Of a stretch of 24,578 bases of DNA, positions 16,111 to 22,926 are shown piece after piece. The first letter of the stretch is position 1, and every line of letters starts with the position of its first letter. The DNA is taken from the IMG/VR virus record IMGVR_UViG_3300031673_000460, positions 1 through 24,578 of that record; one strand, given 5' to 3'. A model generated the notes under the pieces. That model was not told where the DNA came from. It ran no database searches and saw nothing but the letters and a program-made list of their open reading frames with translations. The translations under genes were made by a program, and so were the position numbers. This DNA is from a virus.

Positions 16111-16494
16111 ATGGAGTTACAAGGTAAGGTGGTTACGATTTTTCCAAAAAATCAAATTAGCGAGAAATTCGCAAAACGTGAAATAGTTATTGAAACCGAA
16201 GATCAATACCCTCAAAAAATTATAATTCAATTCGTTCAGGATAAGTGCGAACTATTGGACGGTTACATGGAAGGCGAGGACGTGAAAATCGGTGTAAATA
16301 TCAACGGTAGAGAGTGGACGAGTCCAACAGGCGAAATAAAGTATTTTAATACTATCTCGGGGTGGTTTATAGATCATTTGAATAAAGAGGGCTTTGATCC
16401 GAAAAAGTACGCTGAGAATGAAGCAAACAACGTTTTTGAAAAGGATATTACTAACCAAATGGCGGAAGATCAGGACGACGACCTACCATTCTAA
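16111..16494 (+). CDS. SSB-like DUF3127 protein
   Basis: The 127-residue protein has the OB-fold-like beta pattern of DUF3127: MELQGKVVTIFPKN, REIVIETEDQYPQKIIIQFVQDK, DVKIGVNINGREW and YFNTISGWFID. It ends with an acidic tail DQDDDLPF. This is the classic SSB C-terminal tip (DDDLPF) that recruits replication and repair proteins. The protein therefore should coat single-stranded DNA during phage replication and recombination. The leader is AAAACTAAAAAAAA-ATG. It follows the annealing protein and exonuclease in the same operon. Confidence 0.85.
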   Translation: MELQGKVVTIFPKNQISEKFAKREIVIETEDQYPQKIIIQFVQDKCELLDGYMEGEDVKIGVNINGREWTSPTGEIKYFNTISGWFIDHLNKEGFDPKKYAENEANNVFEKDITNQMAEDQDDDLPF

Positions 16495-16503
16495 AAAAAA
16501 CAA

Positions 16504-16725
16504 ATGAAAAAAGAAACTCAAATAACAGCGGCACAGTTACAAAACTTAGTGAAAGACTGTCGTAAGATTATAAACGACCATATTAAGGAAAACGATATGT
16601 CGGTACATGGTTTTGCAGTAATGACGGGTGTACACCCGAACCAAATGTATATGTTTTTAAACATGGATAGAGGGTTAAACCTTACAACTATGCAAAAAAT
16701 AGGCGAAATATTATCAAAAAAATAA
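16504..16725 (+). CDS. Small helix-turn-helix DNA-binding protein
   Basis: The 73-residue protein begins 9 bases after the SSB-like gene. The segment MSVHGFAVMTGVHPNQMYMFLN followed by NLTTMQKIGEIL (residues about 38-69) has the Cro/CI (XRE) helix-turn-helix layout, with the G-V-H-P turn and a second helix carrying N and Q. The first 36 residues form another helix. It probably acts as a transcription regulator of early promoters; its operator is not identified. It is the last gene before a terminator. Confidence 0.7.
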   Translation: MKKETQITAAQLQNLVKDCRKIINDHIKENDMSVHGFAVMTGVHPNQMYMFLNMDRGLNLTTMQKIGEILSKK

Positions 16726-16747
16726 TAACGCTATAACGTACACTACG

Positions 16748-16780
16748 AAAGGCACTCGGTAAAATGGGTGCTTTTTTTTT
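16748..16780 (+). terminator. Rho-independent terminator of recombination operon
   Basis: AAAGGCACTC pairs with GGGTGCTTTT (about ten base pairs, two wobbles) around a GGTAAAAT loop, followed by a T run; two more T runs extend beyond it to 16800. It follows the HTH gene by 22 bases. Confidence 0.9.
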
Positions 16781-16810
16781 GTTTTTTTTTGCTTTTTTTT
16801 CTATAAAATG

Positions 16811-16842
16811 TTTGGTAGTTAAATTAAATTTATATATGTTTG
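16811..16842 (+). promoter_or_regulatory. Bacteroidota-type promoter for small early genes
   Basis: TTTG at 16811-16814, a 20-base spacer, then TATGTTTG at 16835-16842. It has the same geometry as the promoter at 8665, with the shared block AAATTAAATTTATATATG and following GTGCTGTTCAATCA. Confidence 0.87.
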
Positions 16843-16882
16843 TGCTGTTCAATCAAACAAAAACAATTTAAAACATAACAAA

Positions 16883-17155
16883 ATGAAAGCAAAAACACAC
16901 ACAATAACAGGGACAAGAAAAGGCAAAGAATTTACTAAGGTTGTTGAAATTCAATACGACTCAGAGGGTTTGCCTCGTTTTGTCAATAAACTGTTCGGTT
17001 CTACGGGTTATTTAGCTTACGAGGAGTCATTTGATAACAGCATAAAGGATGAGTACGGTCAAGCCCTATACATCGGAACGTCTGAAACGCCAAACACAGA
17101 CGTTTATACATACAGTAATAAATTAATAATAGAAAATTTTAAAATAATAAAATAA
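16883..17155 (+). CDS. Hypothetical early protein
   Basis: The 90-residue protein has the perfect leader TTTAAAACATAACAAA-ATG. It is beta-rich (HTITGTRKGKEFTKVVEIQYD, YTYSNKLIIENFKII) with a glycine/serine-containing middle and no cysteine or membrane segment. I do not recognise the family. As the first gene behind a strong early promoter it may be made in quantity soon after infection. Confidence 0.75.
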   Translation: MKAKTHTITGTRKGKEFTKVVEIQYDSEGLPRFVNKLFGSTGYLAYEESFDNSIKDEYGQALYIGTSETPNTDVYTYSNKLIIENFKIIK

Positions 17156-17181
17156 TAGTTAAAACTTTAAAACTTAACAAA

Positions 17182-17394
17182 ATGAAAAAAGATAAAAATT
17201 ATATTATCAAAGAAACTGAGTTTATACCTGAATTTTTAGTATATTTAGAGAGTAGATCAACAAAACATTTTTACGGGGATCAACTTTTACAGGTTTTCGG
17301 AAAACAGGTTTACGACTCAGTCTATAAACAAAACAATATTTTAGGTAATTATCAAATGAATTTAATTAAGGGTATTACTCAATATGTATTATAG
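17182..17394 (+). CDS. Small hypothetical early protein
   Basis: The 70-residue protein uses a slightly changed leader, TTTAAAACTTAACAAA-ATG. It appears mostly helical (IPEFLVYLESR, YGDQLLQVFGKQVYDSVYKQ) with a basic start. No family is recognised. Its stop overlaps the start of a 33-codon membrane ORF. Confidence 0.7.
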   Translation: MKKDKNYIIKETEFIPEFLVYLESRSTKHFYGDQLLQVFGKQVYDSVYKQNNILGNYQMNLIKGITQYVL

Positions 17395-17485
17395 TGTTTT
17401 AATAGTTGGCTTTACTTTAGTATTTTTTTACTTTCTTATGATTGTTTGGATCTATCAAAGTGAACAGGACGAAAAGAATAAATAA
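17384..17485 (+). CDS. Possible 33-aa single-pass membrane peptide
   Basis: The frame starts with ATG inside the end of the previous gene and ends with TAA at 17483-17485. It consists of a short start, a hydrophobic helix (SVLIVGFTLVFFYFLMIVWIY) and the charged tail QSEQDEKNK. It fills the gap between two genes exactly, is compatible with translational coupling and has the topology of small phage membrane peptides. Chance cannot be excluded at this length. Confidence 0.5.
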   Translation: MYYSVLIVGFTLVFFYFLMIVWIYQSEQDEKNK

Positions 17486-17491
17486 ATAATT

Positions 17492-17731
17492 ATGCTTAAA
17501 ACATGGACTGAGTTAATCGACTACCTATCTAAACAAAAAAATTGCAGTATTCACGCAAAAGAGTTTACTATCTTAGATCTTCATCAATTCCTAAAAAATT
17601 ACTCTTTTTTAATCTCTTTACATGATCCAAAAGAGAGGGCAACGAACTTAACTTGTCGATCGTTAAAGCTATCTCTAAAAGGGGTTTATTTAGCCCATAA
17701 AAAGGGACTGATTAAAAAAGTTAATACATGA
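17492..17731 (+). CDS. Small hypothetical protein
   Basis: The 79-residue protein starts six bases after the membrane-peptide ORF. It is helical with a Cys pair far apart and a basic end (SLKLSLKGVYLAHKKGLIKKVN). The pattern TWTELIDYLSKQ followed by CSIHAKEFTILDLHQFLKNY could be a small DNA-binding helical domain, but no family is recognised. It ends the unit before the hairpin region at 17788. Confidence 0.65.
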   Translation: MLKTWTELIDYLSKQKNCSIHAKEFTILDLHQFLKNYSFLISLHDPKERATNLTCRSLKLSLKGVYLAHKKGLIKKVNT

Positions 17732-17775
17732 CATCAAAATAAATTTACTTTATACTCTCTTTAATTAAATTATCG

Positions 17776-17783
17776 TATATTTG
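17776..17783 (+). promoter_or_regulatory. Promoter-like -7 box directly before a long hairpin
   Basis: TATATTTG fits TAnnTTTG and is preceded by TTAATTAAATTATCG as in the other promoters. No good TTTG is present 19-21 bases upstream. Transcription would begin about 17788-17790, the first base of the hairpin. Downstream GGCTCGTT differs from the TACTGTT found at the other sites. Confidence 0.55.
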
Positions 17784-17787
17784 GCTC

Positions 17788-17862
17788 GTTATGTTTTAAA
17801 AGGATCTAGGGGCGTGTTTCTACATACGTCTTTAGATCCGTTTTAACGTCATAACTTTTTTT
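17788..17862 (+). ncRNA. 28-bp hairpin plus T7: small RNA, attenuator or terminator
   Basis: The pairing, from outside in, is: GTTATG (17788-17793) with CATAAC (17850-17855), six pairs; an internal loop; TTAAAA (17796-17801) with TTTTAA (17841-17846), six pairs; one bulged G; GGATCTA (17802-17808) with TAGATCC (17833-17839), seven pairs; then nine pairs with several G-T wobbles up to a TTCTAC loop (17818-17823). Seven T's (17856-17862) follow immediately. A promoter-like box ends four bases before it. It could be an independent small RNA of about 75 bases, an attenuator in the leader of the packaging operon, or the terminator of the upstream unit. The structure is seen directly; the role is inference. 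Confidence 0.75.
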
Positions 17863-17893
17863 AAACATACACAAACACCAAAAAACATTAAAA

Positions 17894-18136
17894 ATGGCTA
17901 AAAACGACGCAAAACCGTATAAGAACGTGAAATGGTGGCAAACACTTATCGGCGTACCATTTCTAGTATTAACTTTCTTTCTTTGGCTTATAGATAGGCA
18001 AATACACGTTTTGTTACCTCATGCAAAACACCCCAATTTTAAGGAGTGGTTAAAAGACGATACTAGCTTTAAGCTAACAATGGCGAGAATAATAATTTTT
18101 GCTATTCCTATCATAATTTATAAGCTAGTTTGGTAA
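17894..18136 (+). CDS. Small two-helix membrane protein
   Basis: The 80-residue protein has a basic start (AKNDAKPYKNVKWW), a first membrane segment (QTLIGVPFLVLTFFLWLI), a polar loop of about 30 residues (RQIHVLLPHAKHPNFKEWLKDD) and a second segment (MARIIIFAIPIIIYKLVW). Both ends would be on the same side of the membrane. It is the first gene after the hairpin and its stop overlaps the next start (TAATG). No family is recognised. Roles as a superinfection-exclusion or membrane-anchoring protein are possible but not supported by a motif. Confidence 0.75.
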   Translation: MAKNDAKPYKNVKWWQTLIGVPFLVLTFFLWLIDRQIHVLLPHAKHPNFKEWLKDDTSFKLTMARIIIFAIPIIIYKLVW

Positions 18137-18870
18137 TGGATAGCAAAAGCAAAATCGAAACAATAGAGATAGGAAAATTAAAACTGAATAAGGAAAACCC
18201 GAGATCTATTAATGGCGATAAGTTTAAAAAGCTAGTAAGATCTATTAAAAAGTTTCCTGAAATGCTTAAAATTAGACCTATTGTAGTCGATGAAAAAATG
18301 ACTATTTTAGGCGGAAATATGCGTTATAAAGCCTGTGTCGAGATAGGGCTTACGGAAGTTCCTGTAATTGTAGTAAAAGGATTAAACAGCGAACAGGCAA
18401 AACAGTTTATTATTAAAGATAACGTCGGTTATGGCGAGTGGGATTGGGAAATGTTGGCGGATGAATGGGACGTGGTAAAGTTGAAAGATTGGGGCTTAGA
18501 CTTGCCAATTAAAGCGGAATTAAGCGACGAAGAGTATAGCACGAAGGTAGATAGCCCAATATATGAAACAAAAGCCTTAAAACCAACGGAAAACGAGTTG
18601 TACGACTTATCTAAGTATAATGAATTGGTCGAAGATATCGAAAAGTCAACTATAAGCAAAGAACAAAAAACATTTTTAAAACTCTCAGCGACTAGGCATA
18701 TTAAATTTAATTACTCTAAAATAGCCGATTATTACGCACACAGCGAAGAAGGTACTCAGGAGTTAATCGAAGACTCAGCCTTAGTAATTATAGATTATGA
18801 TAAGGCTATCGAAAAGGGCTTTGTTGATGTTTACAGGAATATCGAAAATTTATCCTTAATAGATGAATGA
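18136..18870 (+). CDS. ParB/Srx-fold domain protein of phage type
   Basis: The start is ATG 18136, overlapping the previous stop by one base (TAATG); 244 residues. Residues 8-90 are a ParB-like N-terminal domain: IEIGKLKLNKENPR, KFPEMLKIRPIVVDEKMTILGGNMRYKA (the G-G-N-M-R motif replaces the usual GxHR) and GLTEVPVIVV. After QAKQFIIKDNVGYGEWDWEMLADEW, a pattern typical of phage ParB-like proteins next to terminases and methyltransferases, the C-terminal half is helical and unassigned. It overlaps the glycosyltransferase-like gene by eight bases. The role may be DNA binding, CTP-dependent switching or support of DNA modification; partitioning is unlikely because no ParA is seen. Confidence 0.8.
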   Translation: MDSKSKIETIEIGKLKLNKENPRSINGDKFKKLVRSIKKFPEMLKIRPIVVDEKMTILGGNMRYKACVEIGLTEVPVIVVKGLNSEQAKQFIIKDNVGYGEWDWEMLADEWDVVKLKDWGLDLPIKAELSDEEYSTKVDSPIYETKALKPTENELYDLSKYNELVEDIEKSTISKEQKTFLKLSATRHIKFNYSKIADYYAHSEEGTQELIEDSALVIIDYDKAIEKGFVDVYRNIENLSLIDE

Positions 18871-19726
18871 CTTTGTAATATTTATTTTGTCGCATGGTAG
18901 GGCTAACGGTGTTTGTACGGTTAAAACACTAAAAAAACAAGGCTATACGGGTAAAATAATAATGGTAATAGATAATGAGGACGATACAGCAGACGAATAT
19001 TATAATAATTTTGACGATGTAGAAATGTTTGACAAAAAAGCAATATCTAAAACATTCGAAGAGGGCGATAATTTCGGAGATAGGCGAACAATAGTTTATG
19101 CGAGAAATGCCTGTTTTAATATTGCAAAAAAAAGAGGCTATAAATACTTTATGCAATTAGACGACGATTATACTAGGTTTGAATATAGAATTTATAATAA
19201 TAAGATACAAAAACCAAAATTTATAACAGACCTCGACTCGGTACTATTGGCGTTATTAGACTTTTATAAAAAAACCCCTTTCGATACAATATCAATCGCA
19301 CAAGGTGGCGACTTTATAGGGGGTAAGCATAATCGAATGGCGAAGAAACCTACAATATATCGCAAATGTATGAATACGTTTATTTGCAGTACGGAAAGAC
19401 CGTTTAAATTTATAGGTAGGATTAACGAGGACGTAAACACTTACACAAAGGAACAAAGTAAAGGTTTATTAATGGGCACGTTGCCAATGGTTTCAATAGT
19501 TCAGAAAACAACTCAAAGCAATAAAGGGGGTATGACCGAAACTTATTTGGATCAGGGGACGTATGTAAAGTCTTTTTATACAATTATGTTTTCGCCCTCA
19601 TGCTGTACGATTAAACCAATGGGCGATACGAAAATGAGATTGCACCACTCAATAAATTGGGAAAATGCAGTTCCTAAAATAATAAACGAAAATAATAAAT
19701 TATGTCCGACACATCCGACACTATAA
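18863..19726 (+). CDS. Glycosyltransferase-like protein, TET-associated (TAGT) type
   Basis: The 287-residue protein has a GT-A-like fold pattern: FILSHGRANGVCTVKTLKK at the start, the strand IIMVIDNEDDT (33-42), ARNACFNIAKKRGYKYFMQLDDDY (80-103) with an Asp triad in place of the DxD metal site, NEDVNTY at about 189, and an end motif RLHHSINWENAVPKII. I recognise this order from the TET-associated glycosyltransferases predicted to add sugars to hydroxylated bases in phage DNA. No oxygenase, hydroxymethylase or base kinase is visible in this window. Partners are the ParB-like protein upstream and the small terminase, which overlaps its end by 25 bases. The DNA substrate is inferred from the family. 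Confidence 0.65.
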   Translation: MNDFVIFILSHGRANGVCTVKTLKKQGYTGKIIMVIDNEDDTADEYYNNFDDVEMFDKKAISKTFEEGDNFGDRRTIVYARNACFNIAKKRGYKYFMQLDDDYTRFEYRIYNNKIQKPKFITDLDSVLLALLDFYKKTPFDTISIAQGGDFIGGKHNRMAKKPTIYRKCMNTFICSTERPFKFIGRINEDVNTYTKEQSKGLLMGTLPMVSIVQKTTQSNKGGMTETYLDQGTYVKSFYTIMFSPSCCTIKPMGDTKMRLHHSINWENAVPKIINENNKLCPTHPTL

Positions 19727-20070
19727 AAAAGAAATTGCTAGTCGCTCTCGAAAAGTCTTTGGGGGTTGTTACAACAGCCTGTAAAAATGTAGGGGTACAC
19801 CGTTCAACCTATTACGATTATTACAATAATGATCCTGAGTTTAAAAAGGGGGTTGACGATATACAAAATGTCGCGTTAGACTTTGCAGAAAGCCAACTAC
19901 ACCAACAAATTCAAGACGGGAATACAAGTGCGACTATATTCTTTTTAAAGACTAAAGGAAAAAAGAGGGGGTACGTTGAACGTCAAGAGGTGCAAGAGGT
20001 TGTAAAAATGGCGGACTTTAGTGGTTGGACTGATGAACAAATACGATCTTATTTAGACTCTAATAGGTAA
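19702..20070 (+). CDS. terS: Terminase small subunit
   Basis: The 122-residue protein has an N-terminal helix-turn-helix (KLLVALEKSLGVVTTACKNVGVHRSTYYDYYNNDPEF), then an oligomerisation helix (VDDIQNVALDFAESQLHQQIQDGNTSATIFFLKTKGKKRGYVER). The sequence GNTSATIFFLKTKGKKRGY is a hallmark of a large group of small terminases. It recognises phage DNA at the packaging start site and delivers it to the large subunit encoded 4 bases downstream. The gene overlaps the glycosyltransferase gene. The pac/cos site could lie within or near this gene but was not identified. Confidence 0.88.
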   Translation: MSDTSDTIKKKLLVALEKSLGVVTTACKNVGVHRSTYYDYYNNDPEFKKGVDDIQNVALDFAESQLHQQIQDGNTSATIFFLKTKGKKRGYVERQEVQEVVKMADFSGWTDEQIRSYLDSNR

Positions 20071-20074
20071 AGTA

Positions 20075-21430
20075 ATGAACAAAAAAGAGTCTTTACTTTT
20101 TGCTATGAGGTGCGAAATGGCGAGGCGTAACTTTTGGGACTTTTGCCTCTATTACGATAAGCAACTATTCGAGGCACGACCATTTCTTAAAGAGGTGGCG
20201 GAGGCGTTTCAGGACGTTGCTAACGGTACTATTAAGAGTCTATCGGTATCTATGCCTCCGAGAGCGGGTAAAAGCTATGTAACGTCTTTATTTTGTGCGT
20301 GGACGTTAGGGAATAACCCTACGGAGTCAGTCATGCGTAACACTTGCACAGCTACATTATACGCTAAATTCAGTTATGACGTTAGGGCTGTTGTAATGAG
20401 TCAGCGGTTTAGTAACGTTTTCCCCGATGTTAAAATGAGTCCTGATAAAGCCAACTTACAGGGTTGGAACACTAATAAAAGCCGAATGGTTGGTTACTTT
20501 GGTGCGGGGGTAGGCGGGACTATCATTGGGTTTGGGGCGAGTCTGTTGGCTATTACCGATGATCTTTATACAGGTATTGAAACAGCCCTAAACGAAACAG
20601 CTAACGATAAGGTTATACAATGGAAACAAGCAACACACGACAGTCGTATGGAGTCAGGATGTAGGCGGATAGACATAGGGACTCGTTGGACTATTGGGGA
20701 CGTTATAGGTTATCAAATGGAAAATAACGAGTATGATAAGTCGATAATAGTAAGGGCTTTGAGTGAACAGGACGAGTCGTTTTGTGAGGCTGTAATGACG
20801 ACCGAAGAGTATATTGATAAAAGGAATAAGACAGCGAAAGAAATTTGGTTGGCTGAGTACCAACAAAAGCCCGTTGACTTACTAGGTAGAATGTTCGCAG
20901 ACCTTAATACTATCAAAGAGATAGACTTTCGGAAGATACATAAACAGGTCGAGGGGTGCGTGGCTTATGTCGATGTATCTGATCAGGGCAAAGACTACAC
21001 CGCTGCCGCGGTTTGCGGGGTAATAGGCGATAAACTTTATGTAGTGGATTATCTATTTTCTAGGGAAAATACGGACGTTACGATACCTTTAACAGCCTCG
21101 TTAATGGATAAATGGAATGTAAGTTATTGTCGAGTCGAGTCTAATTCAATGGGCGCAATGTTTTCAAGGGAGTTACAAAGAAAGGTAAGAAAAACTAAAA
21201 TGTTACAGGTGCATAATACTACTAATAAAATGACTCGAATACTTATGCAGTCGGCTTTTATTACTCAAAAAATGATCTTTGTAAGCTATGAAAACATACA
21301 ATGTCAATCCTTTTTAGACAATGTTTATTCGTTCAGTAAAGAGGGGAAAAATAAGAATGACGACGCCCCTGATTGTCTAGCGGGACTATCAATGTTCGTT
21401 CAATCTATGTTTAAAGCGGTTCGATTTTAG
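20075..21430 (+). CDS. terL: Terminase large subunit (ATPase and nuclease)
   Basis: The 451-residue length is standard. ATPase domain: Walker A SMPPRAGKSY at about 59-68, Walker B-like LLAITDD at 157-163, and motif IGTRWTIGD at 201-209. Nuclease domain of RuvC/RNase H type: YVDVSDQGKDY with Asp300, YCRVESNSMG with Glu355, and the pair DDAPD near 429-433. It drives ATP-dependent DNA packaging into the prohead and cuts the concatemer. It ends a unit that starts with the hairpin region at 17788. No portal, protease or capsid gene follows, so those must lie outside the window. Confidence 0.95.
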   Translation: MNKKESLLFAMRCEMARRNFWDFCLYYDKQLFEARPFLKEVAEAFQDVANGTIKSLSVSMPPRAGKSYVTSLFCAWTLGNNPTESVMRNTCTATLYAKFSYDVRAVVMSQRFSNVFPDVKMSPDKANLQGWNTNKSRMVGYFGAGVGGTIIGFGASLLAITDDLYTGIETALNETANDKVIQWKQATHDSRMESGCRRIDIGTRWTIGDVIGYQMENNEYDKSIIVRALSEQDESFCEAVMTTEEYIDKRNKTAKEIWLAEYQQKPVDLLGRMFADLNTIKEIDFRKIHKQVEGCVAYVDVSDQGKDYTAAAVCGVIGDKLYVVDYLFSRENTDVTIPLTASLMDKWNVSYCRVESNSMGAMFSRELQRKVRKTKMLQVHNTTNKMTRILMQSAFITQKMIFVSYENIQCQSFLDNVYSFSKEGKNKNDDAPDCLAGLSMFVQSMFKAVRF

Positions 21431-21493
21431 CAAAGTTTTTTATTGATTATCAGGTTGTTACAAATTAATTTAAAAATAATATCATTTTTATTA

Positions 21494-21523
21494 GTTTATA
21501 TAAAATTAATTTATGTATGTTTG
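21494..21523 (+). promoter_or_regulatory. Bacteroidota-type promoter
   Basis: TATGTTTG at 21516-21523 in the shared context AAATTAATTTATG...GTACTGTTGAAAC; a weak -33-like TTTA lies at 21494-21497, 18 bases upstream. It drives the gene starting at 21561 and shows that in-frame ATGs further upstream (21513) lie in untranscribed DNA. Confidence 0.8.
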
Positions 21524-21560
21524 TACTGTTGAAACAAATCAACAAAAAAAAACTAGAAAC

Positions 21561-21860
21561 ATGATAACTCAAATTAATTGGAATGACGGAACAAAAACTT
21601 ACAAAAATTCTAAAGGGAAAATTGTAACTAATAAGATAAAAACAATTAGTAAAAACTTAAATGGTAAAAGAACAAAGTTTACCCTTAATAGAGAGGATCA
21701 GGAATATTTTTATGTACAAATAGAGGATAAATTTTCTTTTGGTTATAACAGGTTTCCGAAATCACATTGTAAAAGTTTAAAAGATTGTGTTGATTTTTTT
21801 ATGATACATGGAGGAAACTTAAATAAAGTATTAAAAGAGATAAGAGATAATAAATTTTAA
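21561..21860 (+). CDS. Hypothetical early protein
   Basis: ATG 21561 is chosen because it follows the leader AAAACTAGAAAC, also found before the gene at 22473, and because an in-frame ATG at 21513 lies in the promoter itself. The 99-residue protein is basic and beta-rich at the start (ITQINWNDGTKTYKNSKGKIV, GKRTKFTLNREDQEYFYVQIED), then helical (KSLKDCVDFFMIHGGNLNKVLKEI). No family is recognised. Confidence 0.75.
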   Translation: MITQINWNDGTKTYKNSKGKIVTNKIKTISKNLNGKRTKFTLNREDQEYFYVQIEDKFSFGYNRFPKSHCKSLKDCVDFFMIHGGNLNKVLKEIRDNKF

Positions 21861-21872
21861 ATTAATAAGCTA

Positions 21873-21892
21873 AGGGGGGTTAATTACCCCCT
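21873..21892 (+). terminator. G/C-stem hairpin without T tail
   Basis: AGGGGG pairs with CCCCCT around a GTTAATTA loop. It sits 12 bases after a stop codon and 18 bases before the next ATG. The missing T run suggests partial termination or mRNA 3'-end protection rather than a full terminator. Confidence 0.5.
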
Positions 21893-21909
21893 GATTAAAA
21901 CAAAACAAA

Positions 21910-22122
21910 ATGATATATTCAAACGCAAAATTTCAGTTTCCAAACGAACTGACGGAACAAGTAAACGAGGATATAAACTACGCTTTAATTGATAACAGGA
22001 TCATAGAAACATTGGTCGGGGACTTTTACACGACTATTGAATTAAATGTTAGTGAGGATCACAGGGACGCAGAGGCAATAGAATTAATAATCGGGGAAAT
22101 ATTAGAAAGTTATGACAAATAG
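21910..22122 (+). CDS. Small acidic hypothetical protein
   Basis: The 70-residue protein has the A-rich leader AAAACAAAACAAA-ATG. It is clearly acidic (many D/E, few K/R), with segments NELTEQVNEDINYALIDNRI and AIELIIGEILESYDK. Acidic small early proteins can mimic DNA or bind host enzymes, but nothing here proves that. It overlaps the next gene by 11 bases. Confidence 0.7.
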   Translation: MIYSNAKFQFPNELTEQVNEDINYALIDNRIIETLVGDFYTTIELNVSEDHRDAEAIELIIGEILESYDK

Positions 22123-22372
22123 AAAGGCGGGTTTCATGTTTAGAGATCGATATATTGAGGTAAAAGAAAAAATTACTATCGGGGTAAAATATGGAATGAA
22201 TGACAAAATAATTATAAGTTTTTCCGCTCAATCCTGTTTAATAGCCTCGAGGGGCGAGTGGAATTACTACTCGATAGAGGTTGAAAAGGAAAAATACGAC
22301 ATTAATCTAGGCAAAAGAATAATAATTGACGGAATGAATGACCGCTACTTCGCATGGTATGAAAGGGAATAA
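22112..22372 (+). CDS. Hypothetical early protein
   Basis: This 86-residue protein overlaps its neighbour by 11 bases; an alternative in-frame ATG is at 22136 (MFRDRY). It alternates hydrophobic and polar residues (YIEVKEKITIGVKYG, KIIISFSAQSCLIAS, YYSIEVEKEKYDINLGKRI), indicating a small beta fold. No family is recognised. Confidence 0.7.
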   Translation: MTNRKAGFMFRDRYIEVKEKITIGVKYGMNDKIIISFSAQSCLIASRGEWNYYSIEVEKEKYDINLGKRIIIDGMNDRYFAWYERE

Positions 22373-22406
22373 AAAATAAATCGAAAATAATTAATCTTTT
22401 ATTAGG

Positions 22407-22434
22407 TTGTTAATATAAATTTAACTTATATTTG
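22407..22434 (+). promoter_or_regulatory. Bacteroidota-type promoter
   Basis: TTG at 22407-22409, a 17-base spacer, then TATATTTG at 22427-22434, in the context AAATTTAACTTATATTTGTACTGTT. The ATG follows 38 bases downstream after AAAACTAGAAAC. Confidence 0.82.
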
Positions 22435-22472
22435 TACTGTTGTAAGAAAGCAACAAACAAAAAACTAGAAAC

Positions 22473-22718
22473 ATGACACTATTAAACAAATTTGAAGCTA
22501 ATAACATTTATGAAATGAGATTTATCGGAGATAGCGAACTAAAAGTTCCTATGATATGTATTAAAGTAACTGAGAAAACTGCAAGTTTTCAATACTATAA
22601 AAAAATTAATCAGGGTACAATTACTAAGAAAATTAAAAATAATAATGGTAATGAGTATGTTTTAACAGCTAGTTATTCAATGGCTCCCGTTATTAACTCT
22701 AAAAACTTAATAGTATAA
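22473..22718 (+). CDS. Small beta-type hypothetical protein
   Basis: The 81-residue protein follows the leader AAAACTAGAAAC, shared with the gene at 21561. It has beta-strand patterning (IYEMRFIGDSELKVPMICIKV, ASFQYYKKINQGTITKKI) and a conserved-looking start NKFEANNIYEMRF. No family is recognised. It opens a short unit of three genes. Confidence 0.75.
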   Translation: MTLLNKFEANNIYEMRFIGDSELKVPMICIKVTEKTASFQYYKKINQGTITKKIKNNNGNEYVLTASYSMAPVINSKNLIV

Positions 22719-22742
22719 TATTAATATTTAAAACTTAACAAA

Positions 22743-22925
22743 ATGAAATTTACATTATATCAAAACAATCTAAAGGTAAGGGACAATAAAGTAATATCGT
22801 ACACGACTCATGTGGCAACTATTGAGGGTACTAATTTAATACAGTTAGGTTATTGGGGTATGACAACCCAAAAGCATATTAACTACGTCGCAGATCAATT
22901 AAATTTAACACTAATAAAAAAATAA
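22743..22925 (+). CDS. Small hypothetical protein
   Basis: This 60-residue protein has the leader TTTAAAACTTAACAAA-ATG, the same as at 17182. It is beta-rich at the start (KFTLYQNNLKVRDNKVISYTTHVATIEG) and ends with a short helix (KHINYVADQLNLTLIKK). No family is recognised; the leader and tight spacing support it as a real gene. Confidence 0.7.
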   Translation: MKFTLYQNNLKVRDNKVISYTTHVATIEGTNLIQLGYWGMTTQKHINYVADQLNLTLIKK

Positions 22926-22926
22926 A

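Noticed and set aside
18136-18870. Plasmid-type partition gene parB
   Set aside because: No parA or centromere repeats are near and the protein has the phage ParB-like layout next to terminase.
20654-20916. Two overlapping minus-strand ORFs inside the large terminase gene
   Set aside because: The + strand encodes clear terminase motifs here; no sign of a real antisense gene.
21453-21480. Second promoter upstream of 21494 (AGGTTGTTA then AAATTAATTTA)
   Set aside because: It resembles the 22407 promoter upstream half but has no TAnnTTTG box; at most a decayed copy.
21513-21560. N-terminal extension of the gene at 21561
   Set aside because: The extra codons cover the promoter -7 box, upstream of any likely transcript start; the leader points to 21561.
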